A stretch of DNA of 64,000 nucleotides, taken from contig JAUYJO010000006.1 of assembly GCA_030700315.1 (NCBI GenBank), forward strand, positions 1-64,000. The letters are read 5' to 3'. The notes beneath the pieces were generated by a model. That model worked only from the letters and a program-made list of their open reading frames with translations. It did no database searches and was not told where the DNA came from. Shown here one piece after another: positions 30,969-40,290 of this stretch (position 1 is its first letter; the number at the start of each line of letters is the position of its first letter). This DNA is from Gallionella sp. (GTDB lineage: Bacteria; Pseudomonadota; Gammaproteobacteria; Burkholderiales; Gallionellaceae). The translations under genes and the position numbers were made by a program.

Positions 30969-33035
30969 TTACTTGTTTGCCTTGAGTTGCGCCTTCATTT
31001 TTTCGAGCAAATCCTGACCCAGCAGATCGCCGGGATTTTCCCGTGCCGCAACAAAATTTTTGATGGTATCAAAACGCTTGTCGGCTTCGGGATTGCCCTT
31101 GAGGCGCGGCACGCGATCGCGCGCAATCTCGTAGGCATCGAAGCTCAATTCCTGCATTCCGAACCCCTTCATGCGCTGCACCGCGCGCATCATGGCGTTA
31201 TTGCGGAAGCGCGTCAGGTCGCTGGAAGTAATGCGCGCCAAACCTTCCTTGCGCGCGTTGAATTCGGCGGCTTTCTTGATTCCCGCCCGGTTGAAATCGG
31301 GCGCGGACAGCACGCGCGCCAAAGCATCTGCGTCCCATTCCACTCCGCCGGTCAGTTGTGCAATGGCTGCCTCGACGTCCGCTCTCTCAACGGTGGCGGC
31401 GCGGCGCTTTTGGGTGAAGCTTTCAGCGGCGCCCTCCAGAGCAGGCTCAACAAACATGCGCACCTGTGGCGCTTTTTCGGCTAGGAAGACCGTAAGCAAC
31501 TGGTCGGATTCATCCGTCCATGAAAAACTGCGACCGGGTGGCTGTTCCGATTCCAGCCTGTCCAACAGCTTGATATTGACTTCCAGTCTGCCCTCGGAAC
31601 GCGCGACATCTTCGGCAATCGCGCGTATCCCTTCCTGCAGGAAAGCGGGCATGGCCGCAAGGCGCTCGCGCGCCTGCTCGCTCCACGGCAACGTGGCAGC
31701 AGAAGCCTGGCCTGCCGCCGATGATGCGGCTTGCAGGTTTGCGTCTCCTGCTGCGCCAGATTTCATATCGGGTCGCGGCGGCCCGCCATTGCCGAAGCGT
31801 TTGGCGGACAAAGTTGCCAAATGCTCTTCCGTCACCACATGCAAGCCAAGATCATGCACATAACTTTCAGCGCGTTTCTTGACCATCTTGCGCAGGAAGG
31901 AGGGAACACGCGACAGGCGCTTCCCCGCCTCTTCACTCCAGGACAGCGTTTCAGTTTGCTCGGCCAGCGGCTCGATGACGGCGGCTCCCTCGGGTACATA
32001 AACGCACCAGGGATCGGTATCCATCAGGCTGTCGCCGAGGGCGAGGGGTCGCGCGCGGCAACCGCCGCACAATTTCCTGAATTCGCAACTGCCGCACTTG
32101 CCTTGCAGTTTGGGATTACGTAGCGCCTGAAAGGTGGGTGATTGATTCCAGATATCCCAGAATTTTTTATCGCGGATGTTGCCTTCTTCATCGGGAATAT
32201 ACGGGCAGGCCGTCACGCCGCCTTCCGGGGTGATGCGGCAATAATGGATGCCGGCCAGACAACCGCCGCCCTCGTATCCGGCGGCACGGGTGAGCGTCGA
32301 TTGCGGGTTGCGCTGATAGGCGATGCGCTTGTAATGGGGGGCGCAGCGGGCGCGGATCAGCAAATCCCTGCTCTGCTCCTGCGCCGCCACCAATTGGTTG
32401 AGCACCCGCTCATAAGTGATGGGGCTGATGTCCGACATGGATTCACCGCGACCGGTACACACCAGGAAGAACACGTTCAGCACCCGCGCCCCGGAAGCCC
32501 GGGCAAAATCTATCATGCCCGGCACTTCGTCGGCATTGGATTCGGTGACGGAGAAATGGATCTGGAAGGGCAAGCCGTGGCGCTTGCAGGCCTCGATGCC
32601 CTGCATGGTTTTCTCCCACGCGCCTGACAACCCGCGGAAGGCATCGTGTTTTTCGGGGTCGAGAGAATCGACACTTATCCCGGCACCCATCGCGCCGGCA
32701 GCCTTCAACGATTGCACGCGCCTGTCGGTGAGCGCCACGCCGTTTGTCCCCACCACTATCGCAAGGCCGCGTCCGGTACCATGCGCTACCAGCTCCTCCA
32801 AGTCGCCACGCATCATCGGTTCACCGCCGGTGAGCACGACCATGGTTTCAGTGCTGCGTGTCGCAATCTCATCCAGCAGGCCGCACACCTCTTCCGTAGT
32901 CAGCTCATTTTTATCGCCGTGCCTCATGGTTTCCGCATCCATGTAGCAATGGGCACAGGCGAGATTACAGCGCTTGGTCAGGTTGATGGCGAGCAGAAAC
33001 AGGCCGTTTGCATCGGCGGTGCGAGATACATCCAT
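30969..33035 (-). CDS. Radical SAM/SPASM protein of the NirJ/AhbD-like haem biosynthesis group, with C-terminal PCP_red-like repeats
   Basis: TKRCNLACAHCYMDAE; YCRITPEGGVTACPYIP...GKCGSCEFRKLCGGCRARPLALGD; WSEEAGKRLSRVPSFLRKMVKKRAE and WSEQARERLAAMPAFLQEGIRAIAED repeats; ATG overlaps upstream stop (TAATG). Confidence 0.82.
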   Translation of the reverse strand: MDVSRTADANGLFLLAINLTKRCNLACAHCYMDAETMRHGDKNELTTEEVCGLLDEIATRSTETMVVLTGGEPMMRGDLEELVAHGTGRGLAIVVGTNGVALTDRRVQSLKAAGAMGAGISVDSLDPEKHDAFRGLSGAWEKTMQGIEACKRHGLPFQIHFSVTESNADEVPGMIDFARASGARVLNVFFLVCTGRGESMSDISPITYERVLNQLVAAQEQSRDLLIRARCAPHYKRIAYQRNPQSTLTRAAGYEGGGCLAGIHYCRITPEGGVTACPYIPDEEGNIRDKKFWDIWNQSPTFQALRNPKLQGKCGSCEFRKLCGGCRARPLALGDSLMDTDPWCVYVPEGAAVIEPLAEQTETLSWSEEAGKRLSRVPSFLRKMVKKRAESYVHDLGLHVVTEEHLATLSAKRFGNGGPPRPDMKSGAAGDANLQAASSAAGQASAATLPWSEQARERLAAMPAFLQEGIRAIAEDVARSEGRLEVNIKLLDRLESEQPPGRSFSWTDESDQLLTVFLAEKAPQVRMFVEPALEGAAESFTQKRRAATVERADVEAAIAQLTGGVEWDADALARVLSAPDFNRAGIKKAAEFNARKEGLARITSSDLTRFRNNAMMRAVQRMKGFGMQELSFDAYEIARDRVPRLKGNPEADKRFDTIKNFVAARENPGDLLGQDLLEKMKAQLKANK

Positions 33036-34855
33036 TATTGGCTCGCGTCTTGAGGGTTCCCGTCCTGGGAGTTCTGGGCTTTTTTGCCGAAACCAAACGG
33101 GCAACCGCCCTTGGCAGCCGGCTCGCTTTTTCCCATCATGGTTTTTTCCATTTCGCCGCGCGCCTGCTTGAGGCCGTTTTCTGCCACGTCCAGAGTGACT
33201 TCGGCGTGGCCATTTTGCCGGGCAAAATTCTCGATGCTCTGCTTGCACCGGTCGCGCATGAAACCCTCAGGCACCCGCATCAGGCGCGCCAGCGCGGCGG
33301 CCTGCCAATGAATTTCGGGTGAACCGGGCAGCCCCGCCGCCGCGGGCTGGGCGCTATCCGGCGCTTCGGCGTCGAGGAACGGTTTAATGTGCTTGGCTTC
33401 AACTGCGTCGCACTTTTCCTGACGCGCTTTCTTCTCGGCGCGCATACTGAGGTTGCCGCGCACCGAGAGGTCTTCGACGGTGCGCAACAGCGCAACCGCC
33501 TCGTCTGACCAGCGCATGACCTCTTCCGCCGCTGGCTTGCGCTTCAATTCTCCCGCATCGTAAGCCGCGACGATTTCCCCCATAGCCTGCTCCGCATGGT
33601 TCGGCATGAGCTGCGCAGTCGCTTCGTCCACAATCTTCTGGGTGATGACGGTGTGGCCATGTTCCTGCGCGTAGCGCATGATGGCCATGCGCGCCATATT
33701 GCGCACAAAGGAAGGCACCCGATCCATCCGTGCTTCGGCTTCATGGGTCCAGGAGGTAGTGACGCCGGACACAACGTCGATTTTGGGCTGGTATTCGCGC
33801 ATGCTGAGTAAAATGGCGCAGTCCACATTTTCCAGTAAATGCTCGCTATTGCCGCCGATGTCGAGCTCATCATCGGCATGGATGCCCAGCTTGCCGACGA
33901 TCAGCAAGGAGGGTTTGATTTTCTTGACATACCTCTCGATGGCGTCGTGAGGCTTGCCATCCAGCAGCTCGGTTTCTATTTCAACGCCAAAATCCCCGGC
34001 GATGGATCGGGCAACGGCCAAGTGACCATCATAGATTTTTGCCAATCCCGAATCGATGATCTCTTCGTGCAGCTTTTCCTGATCCTTGAATTTGAATACC
34101 TTACCTGCCTCTTCGGACAGCACGCCTGCAATCCGGTTAAAGGCAACATAATGGTAATAGGGGTCAAAGGCGGCAATGACCTTGACCGGAATCTGCCAGC
34201 TTTTGCTTAACGCCAGCCCGGTGAGCAAGCCACCGTAAGACTTGGCTGAGCCGTCCACCGCGACAACTATCGGGCCTTTCTTGATCGCGCGCTCGGGTTC
34301 CTTGATGACCAGCGTATCGATGGCCGAACGCCGCGCCACCCGCCGGCACACGGTGCCCAGCCGGCTCCCTTTTATTGAGCCCAGCCCCAAGGCTCCCATA
34401 ATGAGTAAATCGTAATTGCCTGAATTGGTTTCCCGCGTAAGCTCGCGGTAATTTTTACCTTCAAGCGAGCTGCGCTTGAAGTCGATGCCAAGCCGTTCGC
34501 ATTCGTTGGCGGCCTGGTCGAGATAAGAGTCGGTGATGATCGACAAGCCGCGCGTGATCAGGTCGTCATGCACATCCCGCTGGCGCTCCAGTTCCTGTTC
34601 TTGCCGGAACTGTTCGGGCAGGCCGCCTTCCATCTGGCGAAAGCGCATGTCATGCAGCTTGGCGGCATAGACATGGCTGCCGGTAATCACTGGTGTATCC
34701 ACCAGATCCGCCAATTCGGTGGCGCTCTGCATGGCGGCATTGGCATGGTCGGAAGAATCCAGCGCCACCAGGATACGTTGATACAAACGGGTGTCTAGCG
34801 ATGGGTGAAACTCTTCGGCAACGGCCAAAGAAACTTGGGACGTCATGTGATGCAC
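33035..34855 (-). CDS. Tandem universal stress protein (UspA) domains with C-terminal PCP_red-like repeats
   Basis: YQRILVALDSSDHANAAMQSATELA; GPIVVAVDGSAKSYGGLLTGLAL; WTHEAEARMDRVPSFVRNMARMAIMRYAQEHG. Confidence 0.8.
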   Translation of the reverse strand: MHHMTSQVSLAVAEEFHPSLDTRLYQRILVALDSSDHANAAMQSATELADLVDTPVITGSHVYAAKLHDMRFRQMEGGLPEQFRQEQELERQRDVHDDLITRGLSIITDSYLDQAANECERLGIDFKRSSLEGKNYRELTRETNSGNYDLLIMGALGLGSIKGSRLGTVCRRVARRSAIDTLVIKEPERAIKKGPIVVAVDGSAKSYGGLLTGLALSKSWQIPVKVIAAFDPYYHYVAFNRIAGVLSEEAGKVFKFKDQEKLHEEIIDSGLAKIYDGHLAVARSIAGDFGVEIETELLDGKPHDAIERYVKKIKPSLLIVGKLGIHADDELDIGGNSEHLLENVDCAILLSMREYQPKIDVVSGVTTSWTHEAEARMDRVPSFVRNMARMAIMRYAQEHGHTVITQKIVDEATAQLMPNHAEQAMGEIVAAYDAGELKRKPAAEEVMRWSDEAVALLRTVEDLSVRGNLSMRAEKKARQEKCDAVEAKHIKPFLDAEAPDSAQPAAAGLPGSPEIHWQAAALARLMRVPEGFMRDRCKQSIENFARQNGHAEVTLDVAENGLKQARGEMEKTMMGKSEPAAKGGCPFGFGKKAQNSQDGNPQDASQ

Positions 34856-35087
34856 CTCTTTGCTTTAATCTTTGGGAACACTAGATACGCAGAATCGCGA
34901 ATTATAGGTCAAATTCGGATGCCTGATATTTGAACAAGAGCATTATTTCTGCCGCCACAAAACAAGAGAGGTATATCCCTGGAATTTCTTCCGCAGGATA
35001 TACCTCGCCCAAACTATCTATTACAGGTTCAGTATTTCAGGCCTACTTGCACACCCAGATATTCAGGTGATTCGGCATAGCGCACCC

Positions 35088-36053
35088 TTAATTTTTGACC
35101 TTAAGTGGAACTGCACTCGCGTCAAGCCTGTTTCCGCCAGAGACATACCCGCCGCCGACCAGCTCGGTACCAGGAGCGCGCCCGGTCATTTCGGATTCAA
35201 TCGTCTCTTGGATATCCTTGAATTCCGCGCTCTTCGAAGCATTGAGCGCATCTACATCACCCTTGATCGGCTTGAAGGTAGATTTAGGGTTAAGGTATGC
35301 TTCCACGCTGGTGGGTGGCGGTACATCCTGCATCGCGCGGATAAAGGCGATGACGTTCCAGATGTCCTGATCCTGCAGCACGTTACCCCAATTAGGCATG
35401 GACGAAGACAGCGATACCTGCTCGCCGCCACCCTTGATCACCGCAAACAACTCAAGGTTGGTCTTCTTGTTCATGTAATCGCCACGGGTCAGTGTTCTCG
35501 GGCGTGGGTTCAACTCGGAAGCGCTGGGGCCGTCACCGTGCATCAACCAGCCGTGGCAGGCGATACAGTAGGAGTAGTAATAAGTCTTACCATGATTCGG
35601 GTCAGCACCGGCAACCAGCGTTGCGCCAAATTTGGGCGACCAGTTGTTGGTCCACTGATCGTACACGCTTTTATCGGTCACGCCATCCGACGAAGGCGCT
35701 TTTACGCGATCCCACAATTCTGTCTTGAGACCGCCTTTGGTTTCTCCGCCATAACCGCTGTCCGTCTTGAAAGTTTTGGTGTCGGAGTTGCTGCGCTTGC
35801 CTACACCCGTCAAGTAATCGAACGGTGCAATACCATAGGTACTACCGCCTTTACCTTGCTCCATGTCATCGCCTTCTTTCAGAAACGCGGCGGATGCTTT
35901 TTTCGCTTCTTCTTCAGTTACGGTAGGGCACACCACCTTCTGCCCACCGGCGGTACAGCGCTTCTCCGGCGCGGCAAAAGATGACGCACTTCCCCACATC
36001 ATGCCCAAACTCGTCACTGCGATCAGGCCTATTTTCAACTTGGCATTCTTCAT
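35088..36053 (-). CDS. Exported mono-heme cytochrome c
   Basis: Signal peptide; YSYCIACHGWLMHGDGPSA; SMPNWGNVLQDQDIWNVIAFI. Confidence 0.88.
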   Translation of the reverse strand: MKNAKLKIGLIAVTSLGMMWGSASSFAAPEKRCTAGGQKVVCPTVTEEEAKKASAAFLKEGDDMEQGKGGSTYGIAPFDYLTGVGKRSNSDTKTFKTDSGYGGETKGGLKTELWDRVKAPSSDGVTDKSVYDQWTNNWSPKFGATLVAGADPNHGKTYYYSYCIACHGWLMHGDGPSASELNPRPRTLTRGDYMNKKTNLELFAVIKGGGEQVSLSSSMPNWGNVLQDQDIWNVIAFIRAMQDVPPPTSVEAYLNPKSTFKPIKGDVDALNASKSAEFKDIQETIESEMTGRAPGTELVGGGYVSGGNRLDASAVPLKVKN

Positions 36054-36132
36054 TTTTTATTTCTCCCTCTTTAGACCACCCCCGCGAGGGGGTGACCGGT
36101 TATTCATCCGTATCTTGGGTGCAAAGAGTCGA

Positions 36133-37890
36133 TTACAGACCCTTCACACGCTCCGCTACAGTAAGCTGACCCTCTTCCAACAAGCCTGGCAGATGCTGCG
36201 CCTTGTCATAGTCACCCACAGCCAGGTTGGAAGCGCCTTTTTTGGGATCGTCAACAAAGAACGCTGCTCTCATTTCCAGATGCAACGGTCCGCAGAAGTG
36301 CGTACAGAAGATTTCATATTCGCCAGCAATATCCGCCGTGAACTCATGCACTGAAGTCACGCCGCGCGGCAGATCCATGTTGGACCGCTGACCATAAGGG
36401 CCATAGATCGTCAAACCCATCGTGACGTCAGGATTCTTGGTGATACCGGCCGCCTTGTCGATGTTGGTAGCGAACAGCCGCACCTTGTCGCCCTTGTTCA
36501 CCCTGACCTGACGGGGGATGTAACCGTAGCTGAAGGCCTTCATGTGAATTTCCTTCACGCCATCAACCAGCTTGACACCCGGCGGTGTGGTTTCCTTGGG
36601 AATAAAGTAGCGCTTCGAAAATGCACGATGCGGAGGATCCAACAGATCGGTTCTGCCATTGATCAAACCGCCCTGCTCTGCCTGGCCCTTGGTCCAATCT
36701 TTGACCAGATAAGCCATCAGTCCCTTGGCGTTATGCGGCTCGCCGTCCACCGGCATGATCTTCAGAGTCTTGCCGTAGGTGGGGCTCTTTTCCCGCGCAT
36801 CCCACATCTCGAAGTTGACCGGGAAGACAATACCCGTTGGGCTGAACAGGCCGGTTGAGAACTTGTTCAACGCCATCACGTAGGAGTTATCCGGACTGAT
36901 GGAAATATGCCCGGTTCTATAGTGGGTCGGAATCTCGTCAACCACTTCAAGTTTTTTCAGGTCAATCTTCACGTTAGCATCAGCCACGAAACAGCTCTCG
37001 TAGGCGTACTTGGAAGTCAGGCCATCCGGGCTATCTATGCCAGCCCGGTAGGAACCGCCGTCCTTGTTATACACGTCCATGACCGAATGCAGAGGACCCG
37101 CGCAAGTCGGCAATACTTTCTTGACCGCCAATTTCTGGGTATCGATGATGGTCATGGTCGCCGAGAGCTTGTCGCTCACCAGCACCAGCGTACTTTCAGG
37201 GATGACGTCGGTGCCGTGCGGATTTTTGCCTACCGGGATTTCCTTGATCAGCTTGAAAGGGCTGGTGGAAAACACACCCACGGTGGAATGGTAATAGTTA
37301 CCCGCGAAAACATACTTGCCATCCCTGCTGGCGTCGATATAGTCCGGCGCGCTCGGTGAAGGACCCCAGTCAATCACTTCGGTCTTGCCGGTCTTGATCT
37401 CGACTTTGGCCATCTTGCCGCTATACTCACCCGTTCCAAACAGGTGCTTGCCATCGGTGCTCATTGCAATATGGTGAACGCCAAACGGGAAAGGCAGAGC
37501 AATGACTCTGGCCAAATAGCCGGTTTGAATATCGAACTCGCAAATCGTGTTGGCGCCCTTGTCGTTCAGGTAAACGTATTTGCCGTCCGGCGTACCGTTC
37601 TTGTTACCCTTGTTGCTGCCGCCGAAGGAAATTTCGTGCGTGTCCACGCCGCAATCAACGTGGCGATAGGTTTTGAAACTGGGAATACCGATGATCGCCA
37701 TCTTGCCGTCCACACCGCCGGACGAGTACAGGATCATCGGGTCGATGGTCGGCGTATCCTTGCCATCCGGAACCGCAACCTGCCACCCCGGTATGACCTG
37801 CGATTTATCCGCAGCCGCATTCGCTGTGCTAGCCATCAAGCAACTCATTGAAAGAGCGCTCATCATTAAAAATTTCGTTTTGTTTTGCAT
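36133..37890 (-). CDS. Divergent nitrous-oxide reductase (NosZ)-like protein with C-terminal CuA cupredoxin domain, Sec signal
   Basis: CuA motif FCTHFCGPLHLEM; NosZ-like blocks DGKYVYLNDKGANT, FGVHHIAMS, KNPHGTDV, AGPLHSV, HYRTGH, LNKFS, GEPHNA; VDTHEISF where NosZ has the HH motif. Confidence 0.82.
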   Translation of the reverse strand: MQNKTKFLMMSALSMSCLMASTANAAADKSQVIPGWQVAVPDGKDTPTIDPMILYSSGGVDGKMAIIGIPSFKTYRHVDCGVDTHEISFGGSNKGNKNGTPDGKYVYLNDKGANTICEFDIQTGYLARVIALPFPFGVHHIAMSTDGKHLFGTGEYSGKMAKVEIKTGKTEVIDWGPSPSAPDYIDASRDGKYVFAGNYYHSTVGVFSTSPFKLIKEIPVGKNPHGTDVIPESTLVLVSDKLSATMTIIDTQKLAVKKVLPTCAGPLHSVMDVYNKDGGSYRAGIDSPDGLTSKYAYESCFVADANVKIDLKKLEVVDEIPTHYRTGHISISPDNSYVMALNKFSTGLFSPTGIVFPVNFEMWDAREKSPTYGKTLKIMPVDGEPHNAKGLMAYLVKDWTKGQAEQGGLINGRTDLLDPPHRAFSKRYFIPKETTPPGVKLVDGVKEIHMKAFSYGYIPRQVRVNKGDKVRLFATNIDKAAGITKNPDVTMGLTIYGPYGQRSNMDLPRGVTSVHEFTADIAGEYEIFCTHFCGPLHLEMRAAFFVDDPKKGASNLAVGDYDKAQHLPGLLEEGQLTVAERVKGL

Positions 37891-38059
37891 TATTACTCCC
37901 CTTGTTCGCAACTGCTTAATTAATAGGATAGCGTAATGTTTACGCCGACCTTCAAACCAACACATTTACTAGCTACCACTACGATTGCTCTTACTCAACA
38001 CTGTACTGCATTCACTCAACACTGCCACGCTTCACCCTAAACCTTGCCACGCTCAACCC

Positions 38060-38092
38060 TGCGACATATTGTCGCTGCGGCATTTTGTCGCA
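38060..38092. promoter_or_regulatory. Candidate operator: GCGACA-TAT-TGTCGC inverted repeat plus a further TTTTGTCGCA half-site upstream of the NosZ-like gene
   Basis: Read directly from sequence; function inferred from position. Confidence 0.4.
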
Positions 38093-38246
38093 TCATGCCC
38101 AAAATGAATACCATCGTCAAGAGAGAGGTGAAAAAAAATTTACGTTAATGCGGGGTACAAAGAAAAAATGGCGATGTTTTGCACATAACGTGATGAACGG
38201 GGCGGAAGCGAAGCACATGCCGAGCGGCAGTTTCTCATCAGCCCCC

Positions 38247-38480
38247 TCACTGCGCTCCACTGCCTCCAGCCTGAATGCCCTGCCCGTCAGAAGCCTGCTT
38301 CCCGCTGCGAACCGCACCTACGGCGAACACGCAAGCCCCAAATAAAATGAGAAAAATGAATTTTTCATAAGCGGGCAACCCGCCGCGCAGGTTCAGCAAA
38401 ATATCCAGCACTCCCAAAGCCATGATGATAAAACCGAACAACTTGGTCTTTACACCGCGCCTGACGTATTCATTTTCCAT
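38247..38480 (-). CDS. Small two-TM membrane protein
   Basis: MENEYVRRGVKTKLFGFIIMALGVLDILLNLRGG... Confidence 0.5.
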   Translation of the reverse strand: MENEYVRRGVKTKLFGFIIMALGVLDILLNLRGGLPAYEKFIFLILFGACVFAVGAVRSGKQASDGQGIQAGGSGAQ

Positions 38481-38738
38481 AGCACACCCCTTGCGGATAA
38501 ACAGGTTGCGAGTTTTTTGGCAATGCCGCTCGCCCAACTTCGCCGCCGCGATTATTTCACTGTAAACAAATAAGTGACGTAATCACCTTTTTCTTGTACT
38601 GACTGCATCCTGCCAGATGCGCCTCTCAAAATCAAACACCGCCATTCCGTCCCCTCGACAAGCCTAGGACAGGCTCAGGTCTTATCTATAAACTGGACAC
38701 CGGCTTCGCTGGCGTAATAATTTGAGAGGCTCCCTGAA

Positions 38739-40271
38739 TCAGGCAGCAGTTTTCCTGGCAGCGCTACGCGACCACCACAACAGTCCCGCCACAAACAGTC
38801 CCGCGACCAGCAGCGCCAGAACCAGAGGCTTGGAACCGGTAGCCGGCTTCAACAACAGCCAATACCAGGTAGTCATGGTGTGCTTCGAGCCTTTCTCACT
38901 ATTATTGCTGCCATCCCAAGCGGCAAAAGCAACCGGGATGAACTTGCCCTCAATAAACTGAATATCCTTCTCGGGTGCGGAAGTAGTGAGCGGCCTGGTT
39001 ATCAGCGCCTTCCAGGTACCATCGCTATAAATCGCCTTGGCCTTGAGCCCGACCCCGGCCGCCTCGCGCTTCTCAATCGACTTGAAGCCTTTGCTAGTCA
39101 TCAGGCCGAGTGTTTCTGCCGCCTCAGTAGTGCCGCTCTTCCAGTGCCAGATGTTGACCGGATGCGCCTCATCTCCCATGCCGAAATAAGGTTTTTGCAT
39201 TTCCTTGGGAATCACGACGGGCAGTTGCACCGCGACGCCGTCTTCCGCAATCGGCGCATCGGCCAGCTTACCTGCGCTATCATCCCCCGGAATGCTCTTG
39301 GTGCGGTCATCCCACTCCAGCAGCATCGCAATCGACTTGTCGTTATACATCGCGCGCACCGTAATGGAGTCATTGGAAGGCGTGAAATAACGCTCCTCGC
39401 CGATGATTTGCGGAACCAGGGCGAAAGTGGTCGGGGTAGACTTTTCCCAGCGCTCATCTTCCGGCGTGGCGGGCAATTCGCCCTCCACCATGTCCGCCTT
39501 GACCACGGTGTTTTCCGCATTAACCAGTTTATCGGTCTTGGCCAACGATGCCACATAGTTGGCCACATGCCAAATTTCTTCGGTCGAGAGCTTCTTTTTG
39601 CTCGCCGGATCGATGAAGGAGGGCATCGCAGTACCGGGGATGCCGGTAGAAACCCGCGTAAATATGTCCTTCGGATCATTGCTGCCACGGAAAGTCCAAG
39701 GCTTGGTCAGATTGCGCGGCCAGGTACGCTCGCCGTTATCCCCTTTGAGCCGCTTGCTGGCGCTGCCCTTGCCCGACTTGCCATGACATTCCACGCAGCG
39801 ATCGCCATCCTCGAACAACTTCTTGCCCTTCTCGATGCTTTCGGCAGAACTTTTGACCTGCGAGCCGAAGTCGACCTGCTTGGCGGGAGGCTTGTCAAAG
39901 CCGGCGAAGGTTTTGACATAAGCCACCAAGTCCCACATATCCTGCTCGTTCAGCAAGTCGCTCCAACCCGGCATGGCGGTGCCCGGCATACCATCGCGTA
40001 TCATGCGATAGACGTCGTCATCATTCGGCGTCATGTCTTCAAAACCGGATGTTTTGATCTTGTAGTTGCCGGAAGTAAAATCCCGTGGCGGCGGGTTGAG
40101 GCGGTCTTGGGCCGCACCGTCACCCGCACCCTCCGCGCCGTGACACCAGGTGCAGCGTTTGTCATAGATTATCTTGCCCTTGTCGGCTGCCCCCGGTTTC
40201 GCCGAGGCCGACCCCGCCATAAACAGCGCGGCACAGAAGGTTAGGAAAGCCAGTTTTTTTACAGAACTCAT
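38739..40271 (-). CDS. Di-heme cytochrome c fused to an ethylbenzene-dehydrogenase-gamma/NxrC-like haem-binding domain, C-terminal TM anchor
   Basis: CTWCHGAEGAGDG and CVECHGKSGKGS; ...ITVRAMYNDKSIAMLLEWDDRTKS...; C-term LALLVAGLFVAGLLWW. Confidence 0.8.
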   Translation of the reverse strand: MSSVKKLAFLTFCAALFMAGSASAKPGAADKGKIIYDKRCTWCHGAEGAGDGAAQDRLNPPPRDFTSGNYKIKTSGFEDMTPNDDDVYRMIRDGMPGTAMPGWSDLLNEQDMWDLVAYVKTFAGFDKPPAKQVDFGSQVKSSAESIEKGKKLFEDGDRCVECHGKSGKGSASKRLKGDNGERTWPRNLTKPWTFRGSNDPKDIFTRVSTGIPGTAMPSFIDPASKKKLSTEEIWHVANYVASLAKTDKLVNAENTVVKADMVEGELPATPEDERWEKSTPTTFALVPQIIGEERYFTPSNDSITVRAMYNDKSIAMLLEWDDRTKSIPGDDSAGKLADAPIAEDGVAVQLPVVIPKEMQKPYFGMGDEAHPVNIWHWKSGTTEAAETLGLMTSKGFKSIEKREAAGVGLKAKAIYSDGTWKALITRPLTTSAPEKDIQFIEGKFIPVAFAAWDGSNNSEKGSKHTMTTWYWLLLKPATGSKPLVLALLVAGLFVAGLLWWSRSAARKTAA

Positions 40272-40290
40272 AATTATTCCCAATCGCAGA

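Noticed and set aside
37891-38060. Sigma-54 promoter upstream of the NosZ-like gene (GTGGCA motifs)
   Set aside because: The GG-N10-GC spacing is not satisfied at either GTGGCA site
38880-40244. 454-aa plus-strand ORF
   Set aside because: Antisense to the di-heme cytochrome/EB_dh-like gene; no recognisable domain, coding signal clearly on the other strand
38739-40271. Evidence of a complete nitrite oxidoreductase locus
   Set aside because: Only a gamma-like haem domain is present; no molybdopterin alpha or Fe-S beta subunit in the window
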